DNA of 35,589 nucleotides from JALNZF01 sp049793155 (GCA_049793155.1 JBARBN010000027.1:1-35589); one strand, 5' to 3'; shown: positions 9,329-17,645, counted from the first letter of the stretch. The notes: a model not told the origin generated them from the letters alone. Numbers and translations are program-made.

Positions 9329-9357
9329 CAGGGAGCCCTGGTCTTCATGGCCCCCTG
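9329..9357 (-). terminator. Rho-independent terminator after yqeY
   Basis: A 9-position stem (9329-9337 with 9349-9357, one A-C mismatch) with an 11-nt loop is followed on the minus strand by ATTTGTTTTC. It lies 50 nt past the yqeY stop and separates rpsU-yqeY from mutS2. Confidence 0.6.
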
Positions 9358-9407
9358 TTCAGCCCTGGAGTGAAACATCACACGCCGCCGCGCCTGAAAC
9401 GGTTCCC

Positions 9408-9851
9408 TTACCCCAGCGCATGTTTGACAAGCTCGCTCACCAGTTTTCCGTCCGCTCGCCCGCCCACCAGGGGAATGAGCGCCTTCATGACCTTGCCCAT
9501 GTCCTTGGCTCCCTGCGCGCCGGTCTGGGCTACCGCATCCCGGACCATTACCTCTATCTCTTCGCGTGACATTTGCTGCGGCAGATATACTTCAAGCACT
9601 GCAACCTCTGCTGTCTCTTTATCCACAAGATCCTGCCTGCCACCCTTGCCGAACTGTTCGATCGAATCCTTGCGCTGCTTAATCAGAGAACGTACGGTCT
9701 CGGCCACCTCTTCTTCGGTGAGCGCACGCCGCTTGTCAATCTGCTTGTTCTTGAGGGCCGCACTCAACATTCTCAATGTGGAAAGCTTGTCTTTGGCGCC
9801 GGACTTGAGGGCATTTATTATATCAGCGTCGACTCTCTCTCGTAAACCCAT
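9408..9851 (-). CDS. yqeY: GatB/YqeY domain protein
   Basis: 147 residues matching the stand-alone YqeY family across its length: the N-terminal helical region with TLRMLSAALKNKQID, the middle EEVAETVRSLIKQRKDSIEQF, and the C-terminal half VYLPQQMSREEIEVMV and KDMGKVMKALIP. The C-terminal part is the tRNA-binding module also found at the end of the amidotransferase subunit GatB; stand-alone members are linked to tRNA-dependent amidation but remain poorly characterised. ATG at 9851 has GAGGTGG upstream. It follows rpsU by 79 nt, the classic rpsU-yqeY pairing. Confidence 0.93.
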   Translation of the reverse strand: MGLRERVDADIINALKSGAKDKLSTLRMLSAALKNKQIDKRRALTEEEVAETVRSLIKQRKDSIEQFGKGGRQDLVDKETAEVAVLEVYLPQQMSREEIEVMVRDAVAQTGAQGAKDMGKVMKALIPLVGGRADGKLVSELVKHALG

Positions 9852-9930
9852 TCCACCTCGCTTGTTAACCCGCCAATCATGCGCTTTTTTAAAGTTGTAA
9901 AAATGGCGGTGTTAAACAGGTACTTCCCCG

Positions 9931-10131
9931 TTAACCATGCCGGGAAATACGCGCTGTCTTCGCTGCCTTTTTGCGCGCGGCTATTGCTTTTTTCTTCTTC
10001 TTTACGCTCGGCTTTTCATAATGCTCACGCTTCTTGACCTCTGAAAGAACGCCTTCCTTTTCAATGCTCTTCTTAAATCTCCGGAGCGCGGCCTCAAAAG
10101 GCTCATTGTCTCGTAACCTGATACTGGGCAC
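9931..10131 (-). CDS. rpsU: 30S ribosomal protein bS21
   Basis: 66 residues: MPSIRLRDNEPFEAALRRFK, then the conserved KREHYEKPS and a lysine/arginine tail. bS21 sits on the 30S platform near the anti-Shine-Dalgarno and helps initiation. The start is GTG at 10131; AGGAGG is about 14 nt upstream and a nearer GCGAGG precedes the start. It leads the series rpsU-yqeY / mutS2-dnaG-rpoD, an expanded form of the E. coli rpsU-dnaG-rpoD operon. A good promoter is at 10276-10304, giving a leader of about 135 nt. Confidence 0.95.
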   Translation of the reverse strand: MPSIRLRDNEPFEAALRRFKKSIEKEGVLSEVKKREHYEKPSVKKKKKAIAARKKAAKTARISRHG

Positions 10132-10275
10132 CCTCGCGACACCCCCCTCCTGCTGTCATTATCTTATTGTTATTTATGCTTTTTCGTCGGTGTATACGGG
10201 TAAAGGCCTTAACCGCTCGGAAGCATGAAACAGTTAAACCGCTCCTCTGTTAGAAGAAAAGCGGCATAATCATTA

Positions 10276-10304
10276 AAAGTAACCACTCCATCCGTGAATG
10301 TCAA
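10276..10304 (-). promoter_or_regulatory. Sigma-70 promoter for rpsU
   Basis: On the minus strand TTGACA (10304-10299), a 17-nt spacer, then TACTTT (10281-10276). Perfect -35 and spacing, -10 four of six. It lies between argJ and rpsU and reads into rpsU. Confidence 0.65.
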
Positions 10305-10363
10305 GAGAAATTGTTACAAAATGTTCACTCGTTTCAAGTATTCGGCGGCGCAAAGACCGGCCA

Positions 10364-11569
10364 TCAACTCCGGTAAGCTGCGTTGATCTTCACATACTCG
10401 TATGACATATCGCAAGTCCAGACCGTTCCGGACGCCTTGCCTTTGTGCAAATCAATGATGATCTGCACTTCCCGCTGCTTAAGCGCAAGTGTTGCGTCTC
10501 GGTCCGCGGGCTTGCCCTGCCCTAGACCCTTTTCGACAAGCTTGCTCTTGCCAATGTAAATATCCGTTCTGGCCTCGGCCATCTCCACGCCGGAAGATCC
10601 CAGAGCCGCCATGATCCTGCCCCAGTTCGCATCCTCGCCGAACAGCGCGGTCTTGACAAGGCTCGACTTGGCCACGGTCATGGCAGCACGTTTTGCCTCG
10701 ATGGGATTCCTTGCGTTCCTCACCTCGATCTCCACGAACTTCGTCGCACCTTCGCCGTCCTTCACTACCTGCTTTGCCAGCGAGCGCGCCACCGTGTCGA
10801 GGCATGCCTGGAACTTCTTGCTGTCCTTGCTGCCCACACCGGGACGCTTGTTGAGCGCCGCGCCGTTTGCCATGCAGAGTATCAGGTCATTCGTGCTCAT
10901 GTCGCCGTCCACCGTTATGTTGTTAAAAGTTCTCTCCGTGGTCGCGAGCAGCGATTTCTTGAGCATGGGCGCCGAAATATTTGCGTCCGTCACGATAAAA
11001 CAAAGCATGGTCGCCATGTTCGGATGGATCATACCTGAGCCCTTGGCAATTCCGGCGATCGTTACCGTCCTGCCGCCGATCTCTTCCTGAACAATAGAGA
11101 GCTTGGGGTAAAGGTCCGTGGTCATAATGGCCTCTGCCGCCTGCTCCCAGCCCGAGGCAGACAGCAGGCCTACCGCGGTGCTGATGCCCGTCGCCAGCTT
11201 CGACATGGGAAGAAATTCACCGATCACACCCGTAGAAGCGACATATACCGCCTCTGGCCTGATACCAAGCTCCCGTGCGGCGATATCGGCCGTCGTGCGC
11301 GCATCGGCCGACCCCTGCTTTCCGGTGCAGGCATTGGCGCATCCGCTGTTCGCGATGATTGCCTGCCCTTTCCCGGACTTTATCTTTGCCGTATCCAGTA
11401 AAATTGACGCGGCTTTCACCCGGTTCTTCGTGAATACCCCGGCAACCGCTGCCTCGCGGTCGGAATAAATGATCGCAAGGTCTTTTTTATCGGTCTTCTT
11501 GATCCCGCAATGGATCCCCCATGCCTTATACCCCGGCACGGAAAAAATTTTTGTGTCCAGAATTCTCAT
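10364..11569 (-). CDS. argJ: Bifunctional ornithine acetyltransferase / N-acetylglutamate synthase
   Basis: 401 residues, normal for ArgJ. It moves the acetyl group from N-acetylornithine to glutamate, closing the acetyl cycle of arginine synthesis; many members can also use acetyl-CoA. The family is an Ntn-hydrolase that cleaves itself between Ala and Thr in KGSGMIHPNMATML, seen intact at about residues 178-191, so two chains are expected. The oxyanion-hole ASTGVIG motif and the C-terminal GSSGVEMAEA region are present. It follows argC by 93 nt; that gap contains a short GGCTGG/CCAGCC hairpin. The presence of argJ suggests no separate need for ArgE. Confidence 0.95.
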   Translation of the reverse strand: MRILDTKIFSVPGYKAWGIHCGIKKTDKKDLAIIYSDREAAVAGVFTKNRVKAASILLDTAKIKSGKGQAIIANSGCANACTGKQGSADARTTADIAARELGIRPEAVYVASTGVIGEFLPMSKLATGISTAVGLLSASGWEQAAEAIMTTDLYPKLSIVQEEIGGRTVTIAGIAKGSGMIHPNMATMLCFIVTDANISAPMLKKSLLATTERTFNNITVDGDMSTNDLILCMANGAALNKRPGVGSKDSKKFQACLDTVARSLAKQVVKDGEGATKFVEIEVRNARNPIEAKRAAMTVAKSSLVKTALFGEDANWGRIMAALGSSGVEMAEARTDIYIGKSKLVEKGLGQGKPADRDATLALKQREVQIIIDLHKGKASGTVWTCDMSYEYVKINAAYRS

Positions 11570-11662
11570 TATTCAACCCCTGATTGTCATGGATTAAATG
11601 AATCGAGGATCCGAAGAGGCTGGGATAAAACCAGCCCTCCGATTTGTCGATTCACGTTTTTC

Positions 11663-12715
11663 TCACGGGAACACCCCGGCGAACCTGAGACCTTCCGTTT
11701 CATTAAATCCCATCATCAGGTTCATGTTCTGGATGGCCTGGCCCGATGCGCCCTTGACAAGGTTGTCAATGGCAGTGACCACTACCGCCCGTCCAGTCCG
11801 TGGATCGGCATAGACGCCAATATCGCAGAAGTTCGAGCCCCGCACGTTCCGCACATTCGGGAACTGGCCGACCGGCAGCAGTCGTACGAATGGTGCATCT
11901 TTGTAAAAGTCTCGATACAGTGCGTGGAGCTGGTTCGTATCAGCTGGTGATTTTTGATTCGCGTAGATCGTTGTCAAAATACCCCGGTTCATGGGCACAA
12001 GATGCGGCGTGAACGAAACCGTTATCTGCTTTCCAGCCAAAGAGGAAAGCTCCTGTTCGATCTCCGGCATGTGCCGGTGCGTCCCGATCTTGTAGGCCAT
12101 GAATCCCTCGTTCACCTCCGGGTAGTGGTGTGCGAGCGAGGGACTCCGGCCAGCACCTGAAACGCCGGACTTGGAGTCGATGATGATGCTTCCCAGGTCT
12201 ACCCTGCCCTCTTGCATGAGTGGCGCAAGCCCCAGTATCGCGCCCGTGGGGTAACACCCCGGATTTGCGATCAACGAAGCCTTTTTTATCTTTTCCCGGT
12301 GCAGCTCAGGCAAACCATAAACCGCTTCCTTCAGGAGCCCAGGGTACTGGTGGGCGTGTTCATACCATGTTTCATACAGCGTGGGGTCCGAGAGCCGATA
12401 GTCGGCGGAGAGATCCACTACCTTTTTGCCAAGCTTGTTGAGACGGAATGCCGCCTCCTGTGCGGTCACATGCGGCAGCGCGAGAAACACAAAATCCGAT
12501 TTCTTCGCGATGACATCCGGATCGAGGGGTTCACACACCAGGGAGGTCAATCCCCCCAGGTGCGGAAAGATTGAGGTAATGGGTTTTCCCGCGGATTTTT
12601 CCGACGTGATAGCGGTCACGATAACCCTCGAATGGTTCAAGAGGATCCGCATGAGTTCACCGCCTGTATACCCGCTCGATCCCACGATCGCTATGTTCAG
12701 TTTTTCGTTACTCAT
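11663..12715 (-). CDS. argC: N-acetyl-gamma-glutamyl-phosphate reductase
   Basis: 350 residues. Reduces N-acetylglutamyl phosphate to the semialdehyde with NADPH. The Rossmann motif IVGSSGYTGGELMR is at the N-terminus, the catalytic cysteine in NPGCYPTG at about residue 152, and the family motifs SGVSGAGR and HRHMPEIEQEL follow. Second half of the rplM-rpsI-argC-argJ series, an order known in Desulfobacterota-type genomes. A terminator-like hairpin (12762-12791) stands between rpsI and argC, and a palindrome TGTGTTACACA (12734-12744) lies 19 nt before the start. The ribosome site is weak. Confidence 0.95.
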   Translation of the reverse strand: MSNEKLNIAIVGSSGYTGGELMRILLNHSRVIVTAITSEKSAGKPITSIFPHLGGLTSLVCEPLDPDVIAKKSDFVFLALPHVTAQEAAFRLNKLGKKVVDLSADYRLSDPTLYETWYEHAHQYPGLLKEAVYGLPELHREKIKKASLIANPGCYPTGAILGLAPLMQEGRVDLGSIIIDSKSGVSGAGRSPSLAHHYPEVNEGFMAYKIGTHRHMPEIEQELSSLAGKQITVSFTPHLVPMNRGILTTIYANQKSPADTNQLHALYRDFYKDAPFVRLLPVGQFPNVRNVRGSNFCDIGVYADPRTGRAVVVTAIDNLVKGASGQAIQNMNLMMGFNETEGLRFAGVFP

Positions 12716-12761
12716 TGTCGTGTACCCCGCTCATGTGTTACACAGGAGCACTGAGCAAAAT

Positions 12762-12791
12762 AAAAGGGAAGGCATCTCTACCTTCCCTTTT
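12762..12791 (-). terminator. Bidirectional terminator-like hairpin after rpsI
   Basis: A perfect 11-bp stem (12762-12772 with 12781-12791), loop of 8, with A-rich and T-rich flanks on both strands. On the minus strand it follows rpsI by about 46 nt and precedes argC by about 46 nt, so it would end or dampen ribosomal-protein transcription before the arginine genes. Confidence 0.75.
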
Positions 12792-12837
12792 TCTGACAGG
12801 ATTATGAATCTCTGCAAACAGACAGGTATATGATCCC

Positions 12838-13239
12838 TTATCTCTTGGAGAACTGGAACCTCGCGCGCGCGCCCTTCTGGCCGTACTTCTTCCGCTCTAC
12901 GGCCCTGGGGTCGCGGGTCAGAAGCCCTTCCTTGCGAAGCTTGACGCGCGACTCGCCGTCCGCTTCAAGCAGTGCCTTTGATATCCCGTGCCTGATTGCG
13001 CCGGCCTGACCGGAGTTTCCGCCGCCGAGAACGTTCACCATAACATCGAACTTGTCCACCGTCCCGGTGACCTCAAACGGCTGGCGAATGATCATCTTGA
13101 GCACTTCACGACCGAAGTACTGGTCCATGGTCTTGTCGTTAATGGTGACCTTGCCGCTGCCGGGCATCATCCACACCCTGGCGATGGAATTCTTTCTTCT
13201 GCCTGTTGCATAATATCTTGATACGGTTGCCGCTGACAT
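12838..13239 (-). CDS. rpsI: 30S ribosomal protein uS9
   Basis: 133 residues, with the family features YYATGRRKNSIARVW near the N-terminus, NVLGGGNSGQAGAIRHGI in the middle, and the basic tail ending FSKR that reaches the P-site tRNA. ATG at 13239 has GGAGG 9 nt upstream. Follows rplM by 37 nt, the near-universal rplM-rpsI pair. Confidence 0.97.
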   Translation of the reverse strand: MSAATVSRYYATGRRKNSIARVWMMPGSGKVTINDKTMDQYFGREVLKMIIRQPFEVTGTVDKFDVMVNVLGGGNSGQAGAIRHGISKALLEADGESRVKLRKEGLLTRDPRAVERKKYGQKGARARFQFSKR

Positions 13240-13276
13240 TAAAAAATCCTCCTCACATGATTCATGTTTTCCCTGG

Positions 13277-13708
13277 TTATTTAATGCTCATCTCGACCGG
13301 CTGTTGCGCAGCATGTGGGTGCTTGTCCCCGGCGTAAACCTTGAGTTTGGTGAGCATCTGCTTGCCGAGCCTGGTCTTGGGGAGCATGCCTTCGACGGCC
13401 ATCATCAGCACGTCCTCCGGTTTGGTCCTCATAAGCGTCCCGGCGCTGATGGTTTTAAGACCGCCGGGAAACCCCGAGTGACTGTAGTACATTTTCTTGT
13501 CAAGCTTCTTGCCGGTCAGGTGGACCTTTTCTGCGTTCACCACGATCACGAAATCTCCGGTGTCTACATGAGTTGTGTAGATAGGTTTGGTCTTGCCTTT
13601 CAGCACTGACGCGATGACCGTCGCCAGTCTGCCCAAGGTCTTCCCGTTCGCATCTACGATGAACCACTTTCTTTCAATATCCTCTGCTTTTGCTGAATAC
13701 GTAGCCAT
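13277..13708 (-). CDS. rplM: 50S ribosomal protein uL13
   Basis: 143 residues with the conserved KWFIVDANGKTLGRLAT, TKPIYTTHVDTGDFV and KLKVYAGDKHPHAAQQP segments. An early-assembly 50S protein. First gene of rplM-rpsI; a strong promoter stands 45-73 nt upstream. Confidence 0.97.
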   Translation of the reverse strand: MATYSAKAEDIERKWFIVDANGKTLGRLATVIASVLKGKTKPIYTTHVDTGDFVIVVNAEKVHLTGKKLDKKMYYSHSGFPGGLKTISAGTLMRTKPEDVLMMAVEGMLPKTRLGKQMLTKLKVYAGDKHPHAAQQPVEMSIK

Positions 13709-13752
13709 AATTCCCGCCTTGTAGTTTCTTGATATTTTTTTTAAGAATAGCG

Positions 13753-13781
13753 AATATAAACAATTTCATAAGATTTGTCAA
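13753..13781 (-). promoter_or_regulatory. Strong sigma-70 promoter of rplM-rpsI
   Basis: On the minus strand TTGACA (13781-13776), 17-nt spacer, TATATT (13758-13753). The predicted transcript starts about 40 nt before rplM. Confidence 0.85.
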
Positions 13782-13975
13782 GAGTTTTTGTACGAGGGGA
13801 AACAGCGACAGGGAGTTGATACCAGTCACCTGCATAGGTCATCATCATGAAAACACTTAAACATCAAGGTGTTATGCGTCATATTGCAATGTCTTGACGG
13901 GCATCATTATGATCGAGAAATAACGAGAACAGCGAACTCTCAACGCCTTTTTTCCCTATTCCTCCGCCTGCCTGC
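13782..13975. other. Intergenic region upstream of rplM promoter
   Basis: No gene, repeat or motif recognised between the rplM promoter and the terminator of the membrane-protein pair; together with the leader and flanking terminator it makes a 331-nt gap between 13709 and 14039. Confidence 0.5.
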
Positions 13976-14008
13976 AAAAAAAAGGGGTAGCCACTCATGG
14001 GCTACCCC
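13976..14008 (-). terminator. Rho-independent terminator of the small membrane-protein pair
   Basis: A perfect 9-bp stem (13984-13992 with 14000-14008), 7-nt loop, followed on the minus strand by eight T (13983-13976). It closes the two-gene unit 14723-14040. Confidence 0.93.
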
Positions 14009-14039
14009 TCGGTTCTTCATTCATCTCTTTGATGTGCGT

Positions 14040-14351
14040 TTATGCCTTCTCGGCAGCTCGATCTTTCATCGCAGTTGGTACGGACACAACATATCCCAAA
14101 ACCGTACCGATCAAACCGCCGACCACAAGGCTTACCGCTGCTGCGCAGGCTATCCCAACCACAATACCCATTACCACAGCCGCCCTGACAAAAAGTGTGG
14201 GTTCTACCGCACCACCCATGAGCTTCTGGAGCAGGATAAGTGTCCCAAAGCTCCCGAAGTAGAATCCCGGCATGATCCCGAACACCAGGAAACCCAAGCC
14301 ACCTACCGTTGCACCGATCTTCATACCTGTTTTTACCGTCTCGTTCTTCAT
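14040..14351 (-). CDS. Small membrane protein, paralogue of its upstream neighbour
   Basis: 103 residues, unknown function. Two long hydrophobic stretches rich in glycine: about 10-45 (IGATVGGLGFLVFGIMPGF) and about 55-90 (VRAAVVMGIVVGIACAAAV), probably three to four membrane passes, and a short charged tail. The FGIMPG motif recurs as FGLMPG in the preceding gene, so the two are tandem paralogues. ATG at 14351 has AAAGGAG upstream. A terminator follows. Confidence 0.75.
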   Translation of the reverse strand: MKNETVKTGMKIGATVGGLGFLVFGIMPGFYFGSFGTLILLQKLMGGAVEPTLFVRAAVVMGIVVGIACAAAVSLVVGGLIGTVLGYVVSVPTAMKDRAAEKA

Positions 14352-14399
14352 GACAAATCTCCTTTCAGCCTTAGCTGTATATTCTTTGATCGCGATTGC

Positions 14400-14723
14400 C
14401 TATCTGTGTGCAGCTTTTGCCTCGCCAGTCTTTTCTTTGTGATGGGCGGCCGGTTCGAGCACCTTGCCCACGAGCCAACCAATGGTCGAGGTGGCTGTCA
14501 CCATTACGATACCAGCTACAAGAACGCCCACCAGCATGGATGAGAGTACGATGACCCTGGAGATGAGTCCCGGATGGAGCGGAAGCCCGAAGAGCCATCC
14601 CGCAATATTAATACCCATGGCACCGCCTAACAGGCTGCCGGGCATAAGCCCGAAGAGCGCGAAAAGCACCAGTCCTGCGCCTGCTCCAATGTATGCTGTC
14701 TTTCTTGCTAGTGTGGTCTTCAT
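14400..14723 (-). CDS. Small membrane protein, first of a paralogous pair
   Basis: 107 residues, unknown function. Glycine-rich hydrophobic segments at about 10-45 (GAGAGLVLFALFGLMPGSLL) and about 55-90, and a charged histidine/lysine tail. The start at 14723 is preferred because GGAGG is 8 nt upstream; an ATG two codons earlier (14729) would leave only 2 nt. The upstream sequence matches the sigma-54 promoter consensus, unusual in this window, so expression may depend on a nitrogen, stress or two-component activator. Confidence 0.75.
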   Translation of the reverse strand: MKTTLARKTAYIGAGAGLVLFALFGLMPGSLLGGAMGINIAGWLFGLPLHPGLISRVIVLSSMLVGVLVAGIVMVTATSTIGWLVGKVLEPAAHHKEKTGEAKAAHR

Positions 14724-14765
14724 GGTCATGTCCTCCTTTTTTCGCTCAGTCTTGATTATGTAGAT

Positions 14766-14782
14766 TGCATCAACTATGCCAA
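14766..14782 (-). promoter_or_regulatory. Sigma-54-like promoter of the small membrane-protein pair
   Basis: On the minus strand TTGGCATAGTTGATGCA carries the invariant GG and GC with the correct 10-nt separation and matches most of YTGGCACGNNNNTTGCW. Transcription would start about 32 nt before 14723. An inverted repeat TGATTT-6-AAATCA (14795-14812) lies just upstream in AT-rich DNA, suitable for a bending protein or an activator. Confidence 0.5.
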
Positions 14783-14895
14783 ATAGCAACTTATTGATTT
14801 AATGAGAAATCATTCCTTTGAATTTTTGCAAAATTGAGAAAATCATTGGGTGCTTTATAGGAATGCGAAAAAAAGCCGTAGCGAGAAAATTTTCC

Positions 14896-14924
14896 TTGAA
14901 TCGTAGGCATATATATGGTATTTT
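14896..14924 (+). promoter_or_regulatory. Possible sigma-70 promoter of the rpsB operon
   Basis: TTGAAT (14896-14901), 17-nt spacer, TATTTT (14919-14924). It would give a leader of about 120 nt that contains the hairpin at 14976-15008. It lies in the 329-nt gap shared with the divergent membrane-protein pair; nothing else is seen there. Confidence 0.5.
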
Positions 14925-14975
14925 ACGGGTCGCCTTTTAAAAAGGCATATCTCATTACACACGCACCAGGACCAG

Positions 14976-15008
14976 TGGCAGGGTGTCCCGATTAAAATCG
15001 GGATCTGC
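14976..15008 (+). promoter_or_regulatory. Leader hairpin upstream of rpsB
   Basis: A perfect 7-bp stem TCCCGAT/ATCGGGA with loop TAAA (14985-15002) is capped by an outer GGCAG/CTGCC helix (14976-14980 with 15004-15008), separated by a one-sided 4-nt bulge. No T run follows, so it is not a terminator. rpsB leaders in other bacteria bind S2 for autogenous control; a similar role here is inferred. Confidence 0.45.
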
Positions 15009-15052
15009 CCAGGAATGATCGGTGCGGAGGTAAAACCTGAAGGAGGGACGTC

Positions 15053-15847
15053 ATGTCCACGATCACAATGAAGGAGTTGTTGGAAGCAGGGGTGCACTTC
15101 GGCCACCAGGCAAAACGATGGAACCCAAAGATGAAGAAGTACATCTTCGGAGAGCGTAACGGGATCTATATCATAGACCTCCAGAAGACGCTCAAGCTGT
15201 TCAAGGAGGCCTACGAATTTGTCCGCACTGCGTCTTCCGAGGGGAAGGACATCCTGTTCGTCGGCACCAAAAAACAGGCTCAGGACGCAATTACGGAAGA
15301 GGCAAAACGGTGTGGAATGTACTATATCTCGAGCCGCTGGCTCGGCGGCATGCTCACCAATTTCGCCACGATCAAGAAAAGCATCGACCGCCTCAAAAAG
15401 ATCGAGAAGATGAAAGAAGACGGTACTTACGACAAGCTGACGAAAAAAGAAGTTGCGGGACTGGAGAAAGAACGTACCAAACTCGAAAAGATCCTCGTCG
15501 GCATCAAGACCATGTCCCAGCCGCCGTCCATGATCTTCATCATCGACCCCCGTAAGGAGACGATCGCGGTCCAGGAAGCGAATAAGCTTGGCATCACGGT
15601 GGTTGCAGTGGTCGACACGAACTGCGACCCCGACAATATAGACTATGTTATTCCGGGCAACGACGATGCGATCCGCGCCATCCGATTGATGGCATCGAAG
15701 GTCGCCGATGCAGTCATCGAGGGAAGACAGGCCATCGCGAAAGAAGCCGGCGAAGCCGCGGAGGCAGAAAAGGCCGCGGGCGAAACACCCGCAGCGGCAG
15801 TGGAGCCCTCGCTCGAGGATATAGACGTAACCGCGGAAGAAGCGTAA
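15053..15847 (+). CDS. rpsB: 30S ribosomal protein uS2
   Basis: 264 residues. Family motifs: MKELLEAGVHFGHQAKRWNPKM at the N-terminus (the HFGHQ block), FVGTKKQAQDAI, SRWLGGMLTNF, and VVDTNCDPDNIDYVIPGNDDA. An alanine/glutamate-rich C-terminal extension (about 225-264) is common in this family. GGAGG stands 7 nt before the ATG. First gene of rpsB-tsf-pyrH-frr. Confidence 0.97.
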   Translation: MSTITMKELLEAGVHFGHQAKRWNPKMKKYIFGERNGIYIIDLQKTLKLFKEAYEFVRTASSEGKDILFVGTKKQAQDAITEEAKRCGMYYISSRWLGGMLTNFATIKKSIDRLKKIEKMKEDGTYDKLTKKEVAGLEKERTKLEKILVGIKTMSQPPSMIFIIDPRKETIAVQEANKLGITVVAVVDTNCDPDNIDYVIPGNDDAIRAIRLMASKVADAVIEGRQAIAKEAGEAAEAEKAAGETPAAAVEPSLEDIDVTAEEA

Positions 15848-16030
15848 TAAATAAAAGCAGGTCCTTCCGGCCCGATATAAGACACGCGTGTAAATAGATG
15901 ACGCGACAAAATTATATATCGGTCAACAAAGGACATAATCAGACGCAATCTGTTTGGTCTTAGTAGCACCAGCCTTTTGTTTTCGCGTCTCGTCGCTGTT
16001 TTTGATTTTCGATGAAAGGAGTTTTTTTAC

Positions 16031-16915
16031 ATGGCAACAATATCTGCAAGTGCAGTGAAGGATTTGAGGGAAAAAACCGGCGTCGGCATGATGGAAGCAA
16101 AAAAGGCGCTTGAAGAAACCGGCGGTGATTTTGAAAAGGCGGTCGATCTCCTGAGGAAGAAGGGGCTGTCCGCAGCAGCGAAAAAAGCCGCGCGGGTGGC
16201 AGCCGAGGGAATGATCGCTTCTACCATGCAGGCGGGCGGAAAGATCGGCGTGATGGTCGAGGTGAACAGCGAAACCGACTTTGTGGCAAAGAACAATGAT
16301 TTCCAGCGTTTCGCACAGGAGCTCGCTGAGCTCGTGGCCGCCAGGAAGCCGGCCGACATAGCGGCGCTGTCGCAGCTTTCGATCGGCAGTGATACGGTTG
16401 AGGCCAGGCGCAACGCGCTTATCCAGAAGATCGGCGAGAATATCGCGATTCGCCGGTTCGTCTGCTATGAGACTTCAGGTAACCTCGCTATTTATCTGCA
16501 CGGCACCCGTATCGGCGTCATGGTGGACTACACAGGCGGTGACGAGCAGCTCGGCAAAGACATGGCCATGCACATTGCCGCAACGAACCCTCAGTTCCTG
16601 AACAGGGAAACCGTGCCAGCCGCTGTACTCGACCGCGAACGCGCAGTGTACGAAGCCCAGGCCAAGGAATCGGGCAAACCCGCAGCCATTATCGGCAAGA
16701 TGGTAGAGGGAAAGCTCGAAAAGTTTTACTCCGAAGCCTGCCTCATGGACCAGGTGTTTATCAAGGACCCTGACGGCAAGCTCAAGGTCAGGGATTGCCT
16801 GAAGAAGGCCGGCGGTGCAGCCGTTCTCAACCGCTTCGTCCGTTACCAGCTTGGCGAAGGGATCGAGAAGAAGAAAGAAAACTTTGCTGAGGAAGTTGCA
16901 GCCCAGCTCAAATAA
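16031..16915 (+). CDS. tsf: Elongation factor Ts
   Basis: 294 residues. Nucleotide exchange factor for EF-Tu. The N-terminal UBA-like module carries VKDLREKTGVGMMEAKKALEE, and the core has the TDFVAKN motif that inserts into EF-Tu to displace Mg2+. The C-terminal part is complete, with the conserved DQVFIKDP near residue 240. AAAGGAG precedes the ATG. Follows rpsB by 183 nt and ends one base before pyrH. Confidence 0.97.
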   Translation: MATISASAVKDLREKTGVGMMEAKKALEETGGDFEKAVDLLRKKGLSAAAKKAARVAAEGMIASTMQAGGKIGVMVEVNSETDFVAKNNDFQRFAQELAELVAARKPADIAALSQLSIGSDTVEARRNALIQKIGENIAIRRFVCYETSGNLAIYLHGTRIGVMVDYTGGDEQLGKDMAMHIAATNPQFLNRETVPAAVLDRERAVYEAQAKESGKPAAIIGKMVEGKLEKFYSEACLMDQVFIKDPDGKLKVRDCLKKAGGAAVLNRFVRYQLGEGIEKKKENFAEEVAAQLK

Positions 16916-16916
16916 T

Positions 16917-17645
16917 ATGGTACAACCACGCTACAAACGCATTCTGCTCAAGCTCTCGGGCGAGGCCCTCATGGGTGATCAAGGATACGGCATCGACCAT
17001 GCCGTGCTCGATACGATCACCTCAGAGGTGAAGGAGGTTTGCAACCTCGGCGTCGAAGTCGCAATCGTCATCGGCGGCGGGAATATCTTCCGCGGATTGT
17101 CGGGCGCTGCCAAGGGTATGGAGCGCGCGAGCGCCGATTACATGGGCATGCTTGCCACGGTGCTGAACGCGCTGGCGCTTCAAAATGTTCTGGAGAACAA
17201 GGGTGTCGTCACCCGGGTGCAGTCGGCGATCGAGATGCGCGAACTTGCCGAGACCTACATACGCCGCCGCGCAGTGCGTCATTTGGAAAAGCACCGCGTG
17301 GTCATCTTCGCCGCAGGCACCGGCAACCCCTATTTCACGACAGACACCGCGGCAGCACTCCGGGCAATGGAGATCGGGGCAGAGGTCATCATGAAGGCGA
17401 CCAAGGTGGATGGCGTATACAGCGCCGACCCCATGAAGGACAAGACCGCCACCAAGTTCGACAGCCTGACGTACATCGAAGTGCTCCAGAAGGATCTCCG
17501 CGTCATGGATGCCACGGCCATATCCCTCTGCATGGACAATGGCCTTCCCATCATTGTCTTCAACCTTAACGTCCCCGGCAATATCAAGAAGATCGTGACA
17601 GGCGAAAAAGTCGGGACGCTGGTGACCGGGAGGAACAATGCTTAG
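16917..17645 (+). CDS. pyrH: Uridylate kinase (UMP kinase)
   Basis: 242 residues. Phosphorylates UMP to UDP; bacterial amino-acid-kinase fold. Seen: KRILLKLSGEAL at the N-terminus, VIGGGNIFRG, the MLATVLNALALQ helix, GTGNPYFTTDTAAALRA for phosphate binding, and the C-terminal GEKVGTLV. The start at 16917 lies one base after the tsf stop and matches the usual N-terminus. The last 8 nt overlap frr, indicating coupled translation. Confidence 0.97.
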   Translation: MVQPRYKRILLKLSGEALMGDQGYGIDHAVLDTITSEVKEVCNLGVEVAIVIGGGNIFRGLSGAAKGMERASADYMGMLATVLNALALQNVLENKGVVTRVQSAIEMRELAETYIRRRAVRHLEKHRVVIFAAGTGNPYFTTDTAAALRAMEIGAEVIMKATKVDGVYSADPMKDKTATKFDSLTYIEVLQKDLRVMDATAISLCMDNGLPIIVFNLNVPGNIKKIVTGEKVGTLVTGRNNA

